Source: an uncultured Legionellales bacterium
Lineage (GTDB): Bacteria > Pseudomonadota > Gammaproteobacteria > UBA1113
Assembly (NCBI GenBank): GCA_945956945.1
Contig: CAMFJO010000042.1
Location: forward strand, 1 to 6,901
Direction of reading: 5' to 3'
Length of the DNA: 6,901 nt
Within the stretch, counting starts at the first letter, position 1. Every line of letters begins with the position of its first letter. The position numbers were made by a program, and so were the translations under genes. This document shows positions 6,148 through 6,901 of this stretch, piece after piece. Under the pieces are notes generated by a model. The model was not told the origin of the DNA and searched no databases. It was given only the letters and a program-made list of their open reading frames with translations.

Positions 6148-6153
6148 TATAAT
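6148..6153 (+). promoter_or_regulatory. -10 box of the 229-residue protein gene
   Basis: A perfect TATAAT is followed by the GC-rich discriminator GCGCCCCTCG, giving a start near 6160 and a leader of about 36 nt. The -35 position holds only AT-rich sequence (TTATTT at 6125-6130, 17 nt upstream). GC-rich discriminators are a feature of promoters that ppGpp and DksA repress. Confidence 0.5.
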
Positions 6154-6195
6154 GCGCCCCTCGTTCTAATAATAAATTAAAAAGGAGATAAGACG

Positions 6196-6885
6196 ATGGC
6201 AGCCAATTCCTTACTGGCAGAAAGCCAGATCAATGTGCTAACAATGCGTTATCACTTAGAAAGTATCCACACAGAAAGCCTGACAAAAACAGCTGGCTAC
6301 GCGGATCGAATAAGCGAACATTGCACGAGTTTCCAAAAAATTGTTGCCAAAAATCCAAAGTGCGTTCATTATAACCTCACCCTTCATGGCGAATTTTGTT
6401 TGAATGGCATTAAGTATGATGCAATCGCAGATAAAGATTATTCACAAACCACCCTATTGGTATTTGCCTTACAACAAGATGCACCACTTTCAATATTTCA
6501 AGCCTTGCTTGATGTAGGAGCCGAAATTGCACCACAAAAAGTCCGTAGCATAACCTGCCCAAGACTAAACCTTTTCATTAATATAGACGATGTCAATGCC
6601 TTTATCACACTGGCTCTTAGCAAAGACCGCCGTGATATCCTCCGAGAGCTTCTAAACCGCAAATTATTAACAGAAGATCAAACCAAGTTCATAGTAGCAA
6701 GCCAAGTAACAACTTATTATGATACCCATCCCTCAGAATCATTTTCATCAGCATCACCCCGATCAAACAATGCGAATAGTAGCACTTCTATTATATTGTC
6801 ATCTCTGAGCAGTTTTTTTGCGGGAGGATCAAGCACAGCAGAAGAAGATAGCAAAAATGTTGATTGCGGCTTTACAAAAAAATAA
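6196..6885 (+). CDS. unknown 229-residue protein with ankyrin-like segments, candidate type IV effector
   Basis: I do not recognise a specific family. The start is well supported: AAAGGAGAT lies about 7 nt before the ATG. Residues 1-75 are mixed, with several Cys and His. Residues 84-114 (QTTLLVFALQQ...FQALLDVGAEI) and 131-161 (DDVNAFITLALSK...LRELLNRKLL) look like two degenerate ankyrin-type helix pairs; the first has the ALLDxGAxI ending typical of the repeat. A Ser/Asn-rich low-complexity region (about 177-215) with a hydrophobic patch (SIILSSLSSFF) follows. The C-terminus has an acidic AEEDSK patch (EED at -14 to -12) and Phe at -4, resembling the E-block and hydrophobic residue of Dot/Icm substrates. 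There is no signal peptide. A role as a host-targeted adaptor is an inference; a cytosolic protein of unknown role is equally open. Confidence 0.75.
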   Translation: MAANSLLAESQINVLTMRYHLESIHTESLTKTAGYADRISEHCTSFQKIVAKNPKCVHYNLTLHGEFCLNGIKYDAIADKDYSQTTLLVFALQQDAPLSIFQALLDVGAEIAPQKVRSITCPRLNLFINIDDVNAFITLALSKDRRDILRELLNRKLLTEDQTKFIVASQVTTYYDTHPSESFSSASPRSNNANSSTSIILSSLSSFFAGGSSTAEEDSKNVDCGFTKK

Positions 6886-6901
6886 TTAGCGCTCTTTGAT
6901 T

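Overview
The window looks like a piece of a gammaproteobacterial chromosome, probably from an intracellular member of the Legionellales (Legionella/Coxiella/Rickettsiella-like). The grounds are the mrp-dcd gene pair, an outer-membrane L,D-transpeptidase of the EnhA ('enhanced entry') type, a large palindromic repeat of the sort common in host-associated bacteria, and two soluble proteins that look like candidate secreted effectors. The assignment is an inference from protein style and context. No rRNA, tRNA or marker gene here proves it.

Left part (1-2784, all minus strand): a housekeeping block. In transcription order it runs: an EnhA-like lipoprotein L,D-transpeptidase; a strong 13-bp-stem hairpin; mrp (Fe-S cluster carrier ATPase); dcd (dCTP deaminase), whose ribosome binding site lies inside the end of mrp; and the N-terminal half of a CDP-alcohol phosphatidyltransferase that runs off the left edge. 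mrp and dcd are almost certainly one transcript. The phosphatidyltransferase may be read from the same transcript or from its own weak promoter at the end of dcd.

Middle (2785-4866): a 410-bp gap holds a perfect 32-bp inverted repeat (81 bp in total) and a short coding-like stretch in frame behind the next gene's stop codon. Then comes a 482-residue minus-strand protein with a class-3-lipase-like serine hydrolase core (GHSLGG) and no export signal. Its control region has an extended -10 promoter, a perfect 15-bp tandem duplication at the expected transcript start, and an imperfect inverted repeat.

Right part (4867-6901, plus strand): a Bcr/CflA-type drug efflux transporter starting at GTG, a weak terminator, a consensus -10 box with a GC-rich discriminator, and a 229-residue unknown protein. 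That protein has two degenerate ankyrin-like segments, a Ser-rich linker and an acidic C-terminal patch resembling a Dot/Icm secretion signal.

No multi-gene novel defence or mobile system is evident. The most interesting objects are the two candidate effectors flanking the transporter, the in-frame extension after the hydrolase stop, and the palindromic element next to it.
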